From: Choristocarpus tenellus KU-1152
Taxonomy: Eukaryota; Phaeophyceae
Reading direction: 5' to 3'
Assembly (NCBI GenBank): GCA_964200185.2
Contig: CAXNAD020000008.1
Coordinates: 1-54,806 of the forward strand
Length of the DNA: 54,806 bases
The notes below the pieces were generated by a model. That model did no database searches and was not told where the DNA came from. It was given only the letters and a program-made list of their open reading frames with translations. A program made the translations under genes and the position numbers. This document shows positions 14,924 to 28,602 of this stretch, in pieces. How positions within the stretch are numbered: the stretch's first letter is position 1; each line of letters begins with the position of its first letter.

Positions 14924-16793
14924 ACGTAACAGGGTTTCCTCCATAATATGTAGATAGAGACATTGGCCTCTTCACCAAGTTGATGATGAAGAATTAATTG
15001 TCATTCAGGAGGTGCGTTGGGGAGGATGCTTGTGCTGGTCTGGACATTATGAAGTTGACTTCCAGTGTCCACGTCTGGGGTAGAGGAGGAGTAGGCAGGC
15101 AGGAAGTAGAGCCTGATGACACAGTCAACAAATCTATCCACATCAACAGAAGGGAAGAGGGACTACAGCCAAGCACAGTTTAGGAAAAAAAACCAAACCT
15201 CTCCTGTGACTCTCTCTCTCTCTTACCAAATTTTAGTCTATGGTGCTTCACTTACCATGTGTGTATGAGAGAGGACATGGATGGGGATGGGTGTAGGCAA
15301 TAGGTAGGGACAAATCTTTGTGCTCTGCATCATGATTGTCTTGCAGGCATCAGTCCATAGTAGCATCAACTTCATTCTATTTTCAATAGTGGTCAGATTG
15401 TTGTGCATTGTGCTGGGTACTACCTCTCACACACGCTTCAAAATATCCCTGAAAATGCTACTCCACCTGAAGGATCAGTTCAATGTGGTGTGCGTGTAAG
15501 CTTGCCCTGGTTAATAGTAATTTCCTCTACTGCACCTGGGCTGCATAACACTTGTATCTCTTGTTCAACTTTGACAGTTCTCACACTACAAGACCCTTGC
15601 TGCTATATGCGTCAAAAGATAATGGGAGGCAGTGTTCAAGAGCACCTTGTGGCATTTATTCACTGAGGTTAACGGTCTGCTGTGTTTATAATGTAAATTC
15701 TATATACGATCAGCTCCAACCTACATATATGGTCTACTACTATAGTAGTATGATGACTATTGCTTACAGGTGTCATGGGTCTCGGTTTGAGAATATATGA
15801 TATAAATATGAAAATGCGTATCGAGGTTGTGTTCTTGGACTCATTATCTACTGTTATCAGTCCAAATTTTGCTACTCTTTTTGTACTTCAACATGCTTCG
15901 GAGAATGAAACGTCGCAACAAACTGTAATATTTGCAACAGTACAGCCAATTGTGGTATTTTTAGTCATAGATGATACTTGGTTAACTGAGGTGCCTACAG
16001 CTACCATGTATATCCCGGACTTCTTCAGCATCTGTGTTAGGTCCTCCTGGAAAATTCTAGTAGTTCGAGTTTGACTTGTGTATAGGCTCTTTCATCATCG
16101 TGTTTGTTTATACTGAGGTGTCAAACACACAACAATAAATGACTTTTCTTCAGTCTCTGTCTGGTGTTCACAAAAATTTCTCTGGGATGTTGTTGCTTCG
16201 CAATATGTTCTTGCTTTGGTGCCTGATGCGTTTAGGACAGTATTCGCATGTTCAGTGCACGCCTTACCATTCCTTCTTGTACACATCCCAAATATTTTCT
16301 ATTTCTTATCCGAAACCGTTTTTTGATTATTCTCTTCCAACACCTTCTACCATATATTCACCTAGACAGGGGCACCCCAATCTGGACGAGGGACAGGTGT
16401 GCCTCAGTCCCGAAAATATCGAAAGGAATTTTTTTGGGGGGGTTCTGAGTTGACGAAATCACTGTGCCCGCCCCTATCACCTGTACATCAGAAGAAAGGT
16501 CGAACATTTGGTCAATCGACTTACCGAGGAGGTCTGGTCGATCTACTCGAGGTATCAAGTGGTGTTTCACTGTCTGCACTAAGCTGGGGGTAAGTGCAGG
16601 GTCGATGGTTCTTCTCAAGAGTGTCACAATCAATGTTTCAGGAATATTTTCAGCGAGAAAATTTGAGGTTCTTGGACCTCATATATATGTGTCATGCATT
16701 TCATTGTCATCACGACTCGCTGCTCGCTGCCCTCACATCCTCCCACCTCAGACTGGGATCAGCGTGTTTCGGGTAGCCCGGAATACGCCCGGC
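14924..16793. other. Gap upstream of the PKA regulatory subunit
   Basis: No gene is identified. The open stretches at 14998–15183 (+), 15760–16074 (+), 16095–16286 (−) and 16358–16633 (−) have coding-like composition. The last includes SIDQMFDLSSDVQVIGAG and KKIPFDIFGTEAHLSLVQ. None has a family motif that I know. The stretch next to 16793 should contain the PKA regulatory subunit promoter. Confidence 0.35.
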
Positions 16794-19700
16794 ATGGGGA
16801 CTAAAAATTCGAAAGCAAGTCAATCGGTAGGTCATAGCACAAGGAATTATTGTTTTAGATTATATCAGGCGCTATGTTCCATTCACACACCTGATGGTCG
16901 ACAACAAATCCGTAGAGGCTCGTCCGAAGAGGTGTTGGATTGTTGATCGTGAGCTGAATTTCGAATTACCTGGGGCTTATTCCTTTTCATTATTCAGGAC
17001 AAGCTTCTAACCTTGGACAAACGACTTAGTGCATCAAGTTATGAAAGAACCACTAGGCCTCAAGAAGTCACGGGCAACGACTCATTCTACCCTCACAATA
17101 TGTTCGTACCAGTAGGTCTGACCCTGCTCCCCTGTCACTCAGGAGGTTGAGCAGAAGGTGGGAATGCCCCTGAGCGAAGCAAAAGTTTCGGAAAATGCTC
17201 GGGAGGCACTCTCTGAAATCCCCACAGGCGCTGCAAAGAGGACCCGCCGTGTTAGCGTTAGTGCTGAGGTTGATGTTTCTAAGGTGAGGAAGAGTTTCTT
17301 TGGACAGTTCGATGCAATGCATCCGACAGGTTATGTGGGCCGGGGCTAGTGCGGTTAGTTTTAGTATTATAGTAAGCTCAATTAGATTCTGCACTCAACT
17401 GTGACCAGATAGGACAGCACACAAAACTAATATAGTTTGCAGACAATGGTAAAGTTCTACTGACAAATCCCTCATGTTGACCTCAGAGTACATTAATAAC
17501 ACCACTACATAGTGTGAAGTTCTCTGTGAAATGCATGGAGATAACAAGAGATGCATGATGAAATTTATCAAAGTCTGCTGGATCATACTTTATCTAACTG
17601 GTGCACAGATTGAGTTGTATTTGAGGTGATGGACTCTATTGGCTCTATGCATGAGGGGGGTTACTAGATTCACCCTGTGGTCCTGTACTGTGTGTACCAT
17701 ACAACAAAACCACTGGAAAATAATTTGCAGGAGAAATAGAAAAGTGGAGTTGAGTACTTTTGCAATCCTTTCCTCTCGTCCAGTTGCCAAGGGCAAAGAG
17801 GGTCATCCCCAAGACAGTGGACCAGCTCAAGGATATAGACAAGGCCATCAGCGGCTGTTTCCTATTCACCTCTCTTGCAGAGGACCAGCTTAAGGAGGTG
17901 TGTGAGTTGGTAGAAGATGAAAAAAAAACAATATTCACTCAGAATTCTACATCCCAAAGCACACTACACGCATTTCAAATATATGGTTTACATTAATATT
18001 ATTGTCAGTGAGCACATCAACTTAAGGAATATCTATCCTTTGTGCATCAACAAGTTCCTCATTTTGGCAGTGTCAACGGATTGAATTTCAGAAAATAGGG
18101 GCCTCTCTGTTCATCACAGCAATATCCCTTTCACTTTGAACTCTTGGGCTCTCTATATGACAACAGATTAGAATATGTATTAGAAGCACATGAGTACCCA
18201 AACAATCAGAACACACCACTACATCTTGCCACTCTCCCTGTACCATCATATACCAATAGGTGGTGGATTCCATGGAAGAGCAGCGCTTCATCCCTGGTGA
18301 TGTGGTCATCAAGGAGGGTGGTGAGGGTGACTACTTTTACATCACTGGATCGGGTGCACTGGAGGTGTGCGGACCACACAAGTAGTCTGGAGAAAGCGAA
18401 TACAAACCCCTCCCTCAGTATGAGATGTTATCCTTGTACCTATAGCCCACTTGTAGTATGAGATGTTATATTAATGAACCAGGCTGCTGCAACTATTGTT
18501 TTCAACTCCAGTTGCGATACAGTATACAGTACACAGTATAGATATCATAGCACACCTGTGCAGAAGGCATGTAGAATGCCACTCTCTGTGAGTGTGGTTG
18601 GAGGTGTTTGGATATGCATATTTTGACAAGGGTGGCTTTGCAATGGTTCGATTAGTTATTTCAGTTCCAACACATCAAAGTTGGCTTAAGAAGATGCCTG
18701 CCCTGTGCTGCCTTCCTCTTTATTACTACCAATAGTAACTCAAGGGTAACTAAAATGCACCAGAATGTGTATAGACAAGTCTGTGGTGAGCCCTCAGGCA
18801 GAGGCAGGAGTTGACATCATGTTGCATACTTCAGAAATACGTGCAACACTTGTATTTGAATTAAAAACACTTATGAGTAAGTTGAAGGGGAAATTAATTT
18901 TTCCATGCAACAGATTATAATCATTTGTACATGTAGCATACAAATTGAGGCATGCAAGTTGCTGAGGTCTGTGGGCATCGAGTGCCGTGCACATTCATGA
19001 CAAAAAATAACCAACAAATATCACCCTTCAAAATTTGATTTGATTTTTTCTGATAAAATCGAATTGTAGCAATTGAACCACTGAAGTCCACAGCACTAAA
19101 CACTTGAGGTATTTAAAATACGCCACAACCCTGAGAAGTACAAGCCACAGAGAGCAATGTCTCCAAATAATACTAACGGTATCTACTCCTTGTTAGAAGC
19201 AATTGAGGTGTTACAGACAGTGGGGCATAAGGGGATAAAGGGGACATTGAGGCAAAAAAATGTGATTTGGATATGCTTGTTGAAGGTTTGATGTGCAATG
19301 TTACAGTGGGATTAACAGACCAAGGATTGGATATTTCCTGGCCCCTCCTACTTGAATATTGTTTGGCCTTCCGTACCAACACCAATTACCTTTCTGCTGC
19401 ATCAAGATCACCACTACACCATTCTACACTAGAGTTCTATTGCTGTGCCTTCCCCCACAACAACATTTTAACAACAATGATGACAGGGCAGATATAATGA
19501 TATCTCCCTGTGAAACTCACAAAGGTGATGAGTACAATATGGTGTATTGCAATGAAAATGGTAAGGATTATAAATTTGCTTTCATCTACCAGAAGGTAAC
19601 CATAGACTGTAGAGGGAAGATTGTCAACCATCTCCCATTAGACTGTGACTACCATAGACTGTTGATAGTTTTGTAGCCCGAAAAACATTTCCTCCCTTGG

Positions 19701-22700
19701 CCAAGGAATATGGACAGTTAGTCCACTGCCATATCATTGGTTATGTTTTGTATACCCCACTTGTCATTTCTGTTTTCTTCTCTTAATTGAATGTTTTTCA
19801 TGTGGATGATGCTTGGGATGGTGGCAGGTGTTCATCAATGGCAAGAATGAGGGTGGTGCTGTTCGTACACTGAGCACAGGAGATTCATTTGGTGAATTGG
19901 CCCTAATGTACAACTCACCACGTACTGCCACTGTCAAGGAAAGGACCATTTGTGTTGTGAAAGGGGAATCAAGATGTACCCTCTGTTTTCCTTCACATTC
20001 CCTTGACAAATTACCATATCCTTTTCACTCATGTATTCCACAGCTACTGCCCAATAGAACTACTGGAAAATATGATAGGTATCCCATTCTTTTTGTTTAA
20101 ATACCCAGTGTACTTCTGTAGAAGGTTGGTCCATCATGTCCTGCTCAAAACTGAAAGAGGAAGTGTGTGTACAACTTGATTTGTAATGCTTAAGGCATAA
20201 AGTTTATAGTTTAAAGTTTAAAGTTTAAACAAGGACGGGGCATTTGTGCAATTTTGTGTTTGTGTATGGTGAGGGGTGACAAAAAGAAAGTCTCAAGAAT
20301 AAAGAACATGGCAATAAATTTTTGCTGGGTGCCAGTGAAATATAGTTCCTGAGTTGAAGATAAGATACATAGTGTGTCCAGATCACATAGTGTCTGAAGA
20401 ACTGAGTGATACCTAGGTATTGTTGGGTATTTATATCTTTGTACAAATATGGTCAGCGTAGATACTGCTATTGCATGCCCACACAAACGATGAGGAAATG
20501 GCAAGGATGAAAACCAGCCCCAGAATGAACCCCTCTCACATCTTCTCCCCCCCATCAGGCTGTGACTGAGTGCCTCTTGTGGGGGCTAGACCGTACTACC
20601 TTCCGTCACACTATACTCGAAGCTGGGCAGGCCCGTCGTAAGAAATATGAGGAGTTTCTTTCCAAGGTACGGAAAGGATTGACTACTGCACTGATGCTGT
20701 GATCTATTCCTTGGTCAAAACAGGTTGTTAGAAGGTAATGCTCACTTGCACAACATGGCAAGGGGATATGATACCTTAACTCTATGGAGGAGTATACAAC
20801 ATATCAAGAAACATGACTTACACCTAATTCCCCGCGCCCCTCCTACCATACAACACTCACATGACACTTGTGCCACATATATCAGTTGCAGAATTCTATG
20901 GTTTCCACCAATTTAGTCTGTCCCTGAGTAGTTGTGGGGGGTAAGGGCGTGTGTGTGAGAATTGAGAGTGTTCACTGCTGCTCCAGCGTATTTGAAGGCA
21001 GCAATGCTGTTGTTGTTTGAACTATCATTAGAGCAGTGAAGGTTCAGTGTTCTTGCAGGTGCAAAGCCAATCAACTTGCTTGCATATGTAGCATATGAAA
21101 CCCCTGTCTAAACGAAAACATCTCCTATAGCTGACCAACGTATTTCTTCAACATTGCATTTGTTCATGGTGATTATGGTGATTATGAAAGGAAAGCATTA
21201 CTCTCGGAGATTTTTCTTCTTTGAAGTACAGCAGTCAACCATGCCCTGACCAAGGCACTACTCTTAGGGCATCCATTACAGAACTTGTTTCTCATTGGTA
21301 CACTATACTTACCCTCACACCCCTCACTCCATATCCGCTCTTTCTGCTTGAATTTTTCCCCCTTCACTGCATGCATGAATCTCATAGGTGGGGGTCCTTC
21401 AAAAGGCCAACCTCAACCCAGGAGAAATTGCTCTTCTTGCTGATGCGGTAGAGCCTGCCTCATTCACAGACGGTGAAAAACGAACCAGGACTGGCATCAG
21501 TCTTGTTTGATTACCCCCTGCCACTCTTGCCTGCTACCTATCCACCTGAACATCATAAAGGTAGCATAGACTTGTGGTGGGCTGCAACTGGGTTGACTTT
21601 AATCATACTAAATAATCAGATGTGTTACACACGCACACAGACAGTATCACCTACTTCGAATTATACAAATAGCTTGGTGATGCTTTGTAAATTATTGGAA
21701 GGTGTACAGACCACTCAGTTCAATTGAAAATAATATTTAGCAGTCCAAATAAGTACCTCAAGAACACCTGTAGTCCTCAGTCAATCTTGCTGAACACCAA
21801 ATTAGCAGATCCTTACCATTCCTACCGTAGATTCCACAATATTATTGGTCATTTTGTATTGCTGTACTGTAGTGAAATTCAGTAGGGTAGAAACCTTTGG
21901 ATAAGCAGCAACAATCTCAAGTGCATGACAGAGCTAAGAATTCTTCCACATCCTCCAATTCTCTCCTCACAAGATGGCATCATTGTACACACCCTCCATA
22001 TTGTGGAGAGATAATACCCAACACAATTCCTACCTGTTCCATGTTTTGTCTTCCCCCTTACTCACTCATCTTGGGGGCATTTTGTGCCACTTTGGGTCTC
22101 ATTGTCCATTTTATTGTTCTTTGTTCTGTATATTGTATCATTTCAAACAGGAGAAACCATCATCAAGCAAGGGGATCACAATCGAGCTTCCTTCAAGTTC
22201 TACATTGTAGAGGAGGGGAAGGCAACTGCCCATGTACACCAAGGAGGAGATGATGTTCTGATGAGCCACCTTGGACCGGGTAGAAACTATGCACACTACT
22301 AATTCACAGCTCCAGCCCCTTGAGGGCTCTACCTTTTGTATGATACAGCATACATTTTTTTATTGTTGAGAGGAAACGTCTGCGGGGAAGACACTATTTC
22401 CACACATCCAAGAAACCACCCTTTTGTACTTGATGCATGTCAAAACACTTGTATTGCAGATACACCATAACATATCCAGCTAACCTACTACAATAACGCA
22501 AACAAACTACACTGGGGCATGAAAGAACAGGAGAGTACCTTAGAGAAGAAAAAAGTACCCTTCATGCTATCTAACGTTGCTTGCTCAAACTGCAGTCATT
22601 AATTTAATTCATTCCATCAAATCAAGCCGCCTTCATCTTGACTCACCTATCAGTGGGATTGGGATCAATGCTGCTTGGTGGCCAAGAGGAGATATATGCA

Positions 22701-23462
22701 AGTGATAGGCCATCACTTGCTTTTCTCGCCTGGACGTGTGGTCTAATGAACTGTATCATGGCACTCAGGGTCAAAATCAACCCGCAGTTACATTCCTTGT
22801 CAACCAATGCCTGACATGGTCTAAATAACCAAGTATCCTTGATCTGTGACAGGTGATTTCTTTGGTGAGAAGGCTCTTGTGGAGAAAATTCCCCGTACTG
22901 CCACTGTGAGGGCTAATGGTGCCTTGAAGTGCGCCACTGTCAGCATTGCCGCTTTTGAACGATTGATGGTGGGTTGATGCATCCTCCCCAGCTTCAAAGT
23001 GTCATGAGCGGCCCTGTCCAATTTCTTCTTTTAGTGTCAATCTGTTACACAATCTCTAGTTCAGTGACATGAGGTGTTTGGGGGAGGCTATGCATGGCCT
23101 TTACAAGGAATGTTGTGTTGAGCCTTTTTGTGTTAGAGTATATTTAGAGTATATTTCCTAAGGTGCAAGCAATGAGTAGGCAAGAGTCATGGTTCTATTA
23201 TTTTTTTGCCTTATCAGCCTTCCAAAATGGTGAGAAGTTGTATGCTCGCTGAACACACAATTCAGACACAATTCAGACCACATACAACCATTACTACGGT
23301 TCTCCATCCCTCCTTTTGCCCTAACACCCCTAGGCTGTCTATTTTCCCTATACATGTTAGGGCCCATGTGAAGACATCCTCAAAGAACGCATGTGTGGAT
23401 ACCATGACCCTGATGATGTCAAGAGCGGCCGCGTATCTCCCAGGGAACCACACGAGTCCTGA
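16794..23462 (+). CDS. cAMP-dependent protein kinase regulatory subunit, 10 exons
   Basis: The protein holds the kinase catalytic subunit inactive until cyclic nucleotide binds. Exons are 16794–16826, 17143–17283, 17784–17909, 18260–18364, 19828–19938, 20559–20666, 21388–21472, 22151–22279, 22853–22968 and 23361–23462, joining to about 351 residues. The inhibitor site is KRTRRVSVSAE, with a phosphorylatable Ser49. Cyclic-nucleotide domain A has FGELAL at 156–161 and PRTAT at 166–170. Domain B has FGEKAL at 283–288 and PRTAT at 293–297. The tail GPCEDILKERM matches the PKA-R end, and no kinase domain follows, which argues against PKG. Exon 1 is inferred. It starts MGTKNSK, a myristoylation-type start, and I see no dimerisation/docking helix pair. 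The exon 5 donor is odd: conservation places the joint at AAG before GAAAGG, not GT. Exons 2–10 are firm, and the start is less so. Confidence 0.9.
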
Positions 23463-26400
23463 TAGCCTCCACTTCCAGGAGAATAACCCAGTATATGTGT
23501 ACCCCTAGAGTACTGTGGCAGGAACTTTTGTATAACATACGAAAATTGTTAGATATATGGTGTCCCAGTCTTGATTGATAGGCATGCACATGGTGATGAT
23601 CTATAGTCTCTACTCTTGACTCTCTAAGTTCTTGACAACAGCAGAAGGTGACTGTGAATGGACTTCCATTGCAGGAGGGAGATATTCTTGGAAGCTACTT
23701 TTTTTGTACATTAATTCTCACATTTGATAGGCCTTAACAAAAAAGATCCTTGAAAAGTAGTTCAAGTGCTAGTAAGAGGGGAGCTAACTATCTGTGAAGC
23801 CTTAGGTAGCAATTGAATTGTTGATGTGCATGCTTTGACTTCAACAATGTGGGATAGGGGGCTAGACATTTCTCAAGAGCAAGAGTGACACAACATTATG
23901 TTTGAAATTACCAGACAAAAGAGGGAGCAGAAACAAATACTTTAAAGTGTGAGTGAACTATTCTACCTTGGAGGTAGGAGCTGCTATTAGAGGGTACAAG
24001 TCGCCCTTATTAATGGTAAAGCAATGCACACTGGGTGAAGATAGTTTGTTCATTGTATCTTTTTGTGTACCTTGTTTGGTACTGTACCCCATAGAGGACA
24101 TAACTGGCAAATGGCAAATGGTGTACAGGGCTTTCTTCTTCTCATCTTCTCTAACAGCGCCGATTTTTCAGGCGAAGATTTAGGAGAAATATGCTCATAT
24201 AATCAAACTAGAACAGGTCAGTCAGTAGAGGAACAGGCCAATTTCTTGTCAATTGACTGATCAAGTTTTGTCCTACTTCAGGACAATGTCGACAATAACT
24301 CAGTCACTACACACACACCATATTACCCCCAAAAGAGATCCCATACCGCTTGCACAGCTAATGAAGAGACTAAACAAAAAATGGAACCGAAGAATCAAGT
24401 GTTCTTTCTCTACATTTTTCACATAAGAGTGGTTGCACCTGTTCAAGGTCTCTTGCTGTACTAAATATCAGACACAAATAACAAGTCACACACGTTAATG
24501 CTTGACAGACCATGATGCTTTAGGGTAAAGAGGCGAAGACTTAAAAAAAAGTCTGATACGCCTCAAAGTGAATCTTTGAAACAGAAAATGACTCTATATA
24601 TAATTCATACCTTGTCAACTTACACCCTATATATAATATCTGTAGATGACTTCAATTTTTAACCTATGTGTGAAAAAATTACTCATCTCAATATGTGTGT
24701 TGGGTACAGTTTTTCAATTGCCATCATGTTCAGATTGTCTCAAATATATTTTTGCACACCCAGTAGATCTTGAAGGTAAGTCCTTGCATACATAGTTTTC
24801 ACCTGGTGCAGCCATGTAGAGGTAGATATCTTTTTGTTCACTCTGTTTAGTCGTTTCCTCCAACTAAGGCTCAGTGCCTCACTTGAATAGAGGGTGGTGG
24901 ACTATGCCTCACCTCTTGGAAGCGACAATGCCTCCTGGGTGTTGATCAGTCTTGTCATGTAGTCATTCTTCCCACTCCTCAGTCTTACATCTTCTAGTAC
25001 TGAACACTTATATCCTACACCACACGCAACATCCTCACAGTGTCATTGTGGGGGAGGCAGAAGGCATCACAGGGTGTTTGTTAGTAAATGTAACATACCT
25101 GACATGCAAGGCATATTGTCCTCCTTCACAGCTGTCTTGTCACCATGACCTACAACAATTCTTATGGTAAGAATTGTGTAAAATGATTGTACCAAGCTGT
25201 AGTGACACACCCAGGTCCCCAATATTTTGCGTGAGCATCCTGCCTCCATTTGTGAATGGCCTTCAAAATTTGTGGAGGATCTGTCTATAGTTTGGAGGGA
25301 CTTACTGACTGTGATTGGTCAAGGACTCTTCACACCATCTCCTTCCAGTCTAGCTTGGTCATAAACACCAGGAGCAATATGATGTTACATTGGGCCTTTA
25401 GGTCATACGACTACAGCAAATTGTCTCTTATTGGGTGACATTGAGTTCCATGACCACAGGAAGCTGAGCAAAATACTGTGCCTGATGTTTGTGTTGGTGA
25501 ATGATTACTCCACTACTTGACACATGCCAGAGGTTAGTTACTAATAACGTAAGTAAAATGCGTAAATTGACTTTCTCTCTCACAAACCAACATACAAACT
25601 TCTACAGTGTGTTCATCAAAGTGATGATGAGGTTTTGTCTAGTGCTTCAGTAGTGTTTAGCTAAGAGTCCAAAACAAGGCACTGCAATTGGACTCCGCAA
25701 CAAAGGTAAAAGGTGCCTGAAGTTTCAGAGTTTTCAGTCAGCATGTCATTGTTGTACATACGGCTACAGTCCACAGACCACTCACATTGAATTATTTGAA
25801 TCAGTTGGTAGTCATGGACTCAACAATGTTCAGACTTAGTTGTGCAGGGCCAGCTGACGGCCCCGGTTTTGTTGTAGTGATGGACATGGACTTGGTCATG
25901 TTAGAACATTTTATGTATGGCCGACCAGGTAAAATCTACTCGACAAACTTGCTGGTACACCATGGCACCCCATGTTCCTCCAAATATCATTTCACTCCAA
26001 ATATCAATATCATATGGCGGGGATGTTTCATACTGCCCTTTTTGAGTCTAGATGCTTCTATTTGTGAACTTCTCTTTTGGGAATTTCTAAAATATACTTG
26101 TTTGACAAGAATCAACTACTCATATTACCCTCCCTTTTTCGCTCCTGTTACACTCGCACAGGAAGCGCCAATATATATGTTCAACTGACTATGTGAGCAT
26201 TCCTTTTGACAAAATTTATTTTCTCCAACCACTTCTGTGAAAGTGACAAAGGATGACCCACAAATGATACAAGCTCCAACATGTCCAACCCTTCTCACCT
26301 GAAAAGATCCACAAAAGATCATTGCAACACCTTTGTTATTAATTGAGCATTTAATATCTACTAGTACAAACGCAGAACAAAAAAAAATGGTTCTGTGAGA

Positions 26401-26837
26401 AAAAATTCAACCATACATTTAAAAAAAAAACAGTTTTGCACATAGGAGGGTGGTGCCAAACATATGTAATTCCTTCTCCTAACACATCTGAAAAATGTTA
26501 GAGAGTGTGATCATGTTCAGGGCAGTAGAAAGGTACGACTGTGAAAGAAACCAACGACAGTTAATTGTATATACCACCATTGATAATATATACATTCTGA
26601 GGGTATACCTTACAAGTCCACCGATTCATGAATATATTGTTAGTGTGAATGATCAATTTTGTCTCAAAATGTTAGCCTGAAGATTTCTGGTCATATTTTG
26701 ATTTAGGTTGCTTTATATTTCAGCATTTTGAACATGAGTGGCCAAATGAATTGGAGATATCTGACATCTGTATGAGTTAGACCAATCTGGAAGTAGACTT
26801 ACTTGACCTGTGGACTGGACTACTATAACACATACTG
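23463..26837. other. Intergenic region, PKA-R to IP5 2-kinase, left part
   Basis: This lies between two converging genes. It is AT-rich. The longest open stretch (25787–26188, +) has no motif and a composition like random AT-rich DNA. No gene, RNA or clear element is supported. Confidence 0.4.
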
Positions 26838-27072
26838 GACATGGTTCAGGCATATCAAAGAGAGATAGACTGGCCAGTAGACATGATCCAGAGATGTTAG
26901 AGAATGCTAGACCCAGTCCTGCTGGTGGATATGGACTGGTACAATACCCATTGGACATGGTCTGCACATGTTAGACAACGTTAGACTGGTCCTTTGGTGG
27001 ACATGGATACCCAGTGGGCATGGACTGGGACATGTCAGAAAATTTTGAGACTGGTCTGGCTGGTAGACTGGC
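26838..27072 (+). repeat. Degenerate ~70-base satellite
   Basis: Diverged units are marked by the phrase GACATGGTCTGCACATGTTAG followed by a short variable stretch and AGACTGG. Copies begin at about 26838, 26880, 26953 and 27018, with spacings of about 40 to 75 bases. The phrasing resembles the repeat at 52403–52553. It is non-coding and old, judging by its divergence. Confidence 0.6.
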
Positions 27073-28602
27073 CTATTTTCATTTCCCAGCCTGGTGAAAA
27101 ACTTGAAGGACTCTTCAATCTCTTCTTAATTATAATTACTCCAAGAAACAATGTGGGAACCAGGGTGAGTTGTGAGTTGTGATTGTGACATTGTACCCAA
27201 TTGGTTAGTGAACATTTGCAATCAACAGGCAATCGAGTCATTTATGACCTCATCCATAGGAGCACAGTATCAAAGGGAAAGATCTATTTACTAATAGCAG
27301 AGGCAAATCCCCTTAAGAGAGAGCTCTTTCACATACCTCACAAAATGATCCATGGTTGAAGAGGCAAAGAGGTAATGAGTCTTTTCATATGCTACTTGAC
27401 CAATCTTCCCCCAAAGTGCATACATGATACAAAACTTGTTTTAAAGGGGTGAATGTGGAAAAGTAGATATTCAACTCTGACCACCTTGGTTTCTACAATA
27501 AAAATACCATCAAGTCTTCAGAGGTTGGTGAGGGATTAGAGGGAGACGTGTGTTGAAGTATTCCACACTGGACCCACAGTGAAGATGGTCATTCGTGTGC
27601 CTTGGTAGAGGACAATGCTTGTTTGTGTGCATATATAGTGTTAATGTCACAAGGGGCTTATGGTCTCAATTCCGTTGACTTAACTCATGGGGTGGACTGG
27701 TTTAGACTACCATGTGGGATTTGTAACATCCACATGGATAACCAGAAAATAATGCTATCACTGGATCACAAGTACCACTGGATCACAAGTACCATATATG
27801 ATAAATGAACGGATAATCTATTCTCAGGTCCCAAGTGGCTATACCTTTCCTACATTGGTAACATTATCCACAATGTGTTTGTCAGCAATGCATTATGAAT
27901 ATGTCAACAGCACCAGTTTGTAGCATGTTAACATGGATTGAGCACAATCATATGTGGGCAAAGGGAAGGAGTGTCTGATCCAAAGATTTTCTTGCCGGAT
28001 GAATTATTGGTGGGACAATTTTTAGATAGGGTGATATGATTTTGACCTTGGCACATGATAAATTTAGATCCCATGCTTTAATCAGATGGTGGCAGTGCAT
28101 CAAGTGACAAGAGTTGGTGAAGAGGTCTGGTGGTTTGTTAGTCAAGAACAAAAATATTGATCATTCTAAGCCTCATCTTTGTAATAGTCTGTATCTTTGT
28201 GTCCTATCACATACACTATAGTATCCACAACCTATATGTGTTGGCAATTCCATACGACTGCACAATTTCATGCTGTTATGGGGACACAGGGGAGTAAGGG
28301 GGAGAAGAGCGCCAAAACAAAGTGAGTGAAATAGTGACTTTCTTGTGGAAAAACAACTAGAAATATTTTTCTACACACCCTGCAAGCAGCATGGGGAATG
28401 ACAATATCACATATAGAGTATTTGTGGAGTAAGGCAGGTATCATTTCCAACATCAATGATCTTTCTGCATCCAGAAACATGGCTCTTTTCCTAAAAAGAG
28501 TTACCCTGCTTAAAGTCCTAAACCTAACAAATGAAAACCTACAAAACAATAATCATCACACTTGCTTGTACTTGCTATTATTAGTACCACACCATTATAA
28601 TA
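27073..28602. other. Intergenic region downstream of the IP5 2-kinase
   Basis: The only feature is an exact direct repeat of CTGGATCACAAGTACCA at about 27760–27795. No gene or RNA is recognised. Confidence 0.4.

Noticed and set aside
16794-23462. cGMP-dependent protein kinase instead of PKA regulatory subunit
   Set aside because: The frame ends 33 residues after the second cyclic-nucleotide domain, with the PKA-R tail and no kinase exon before the next gene. An RRVSV inhibitor site is present.
25787-26188. 133-codon open stretch as a gene
   Set aside because: Its composition is like AT-rich filler, it has no motif, and no splice or start context supports it.
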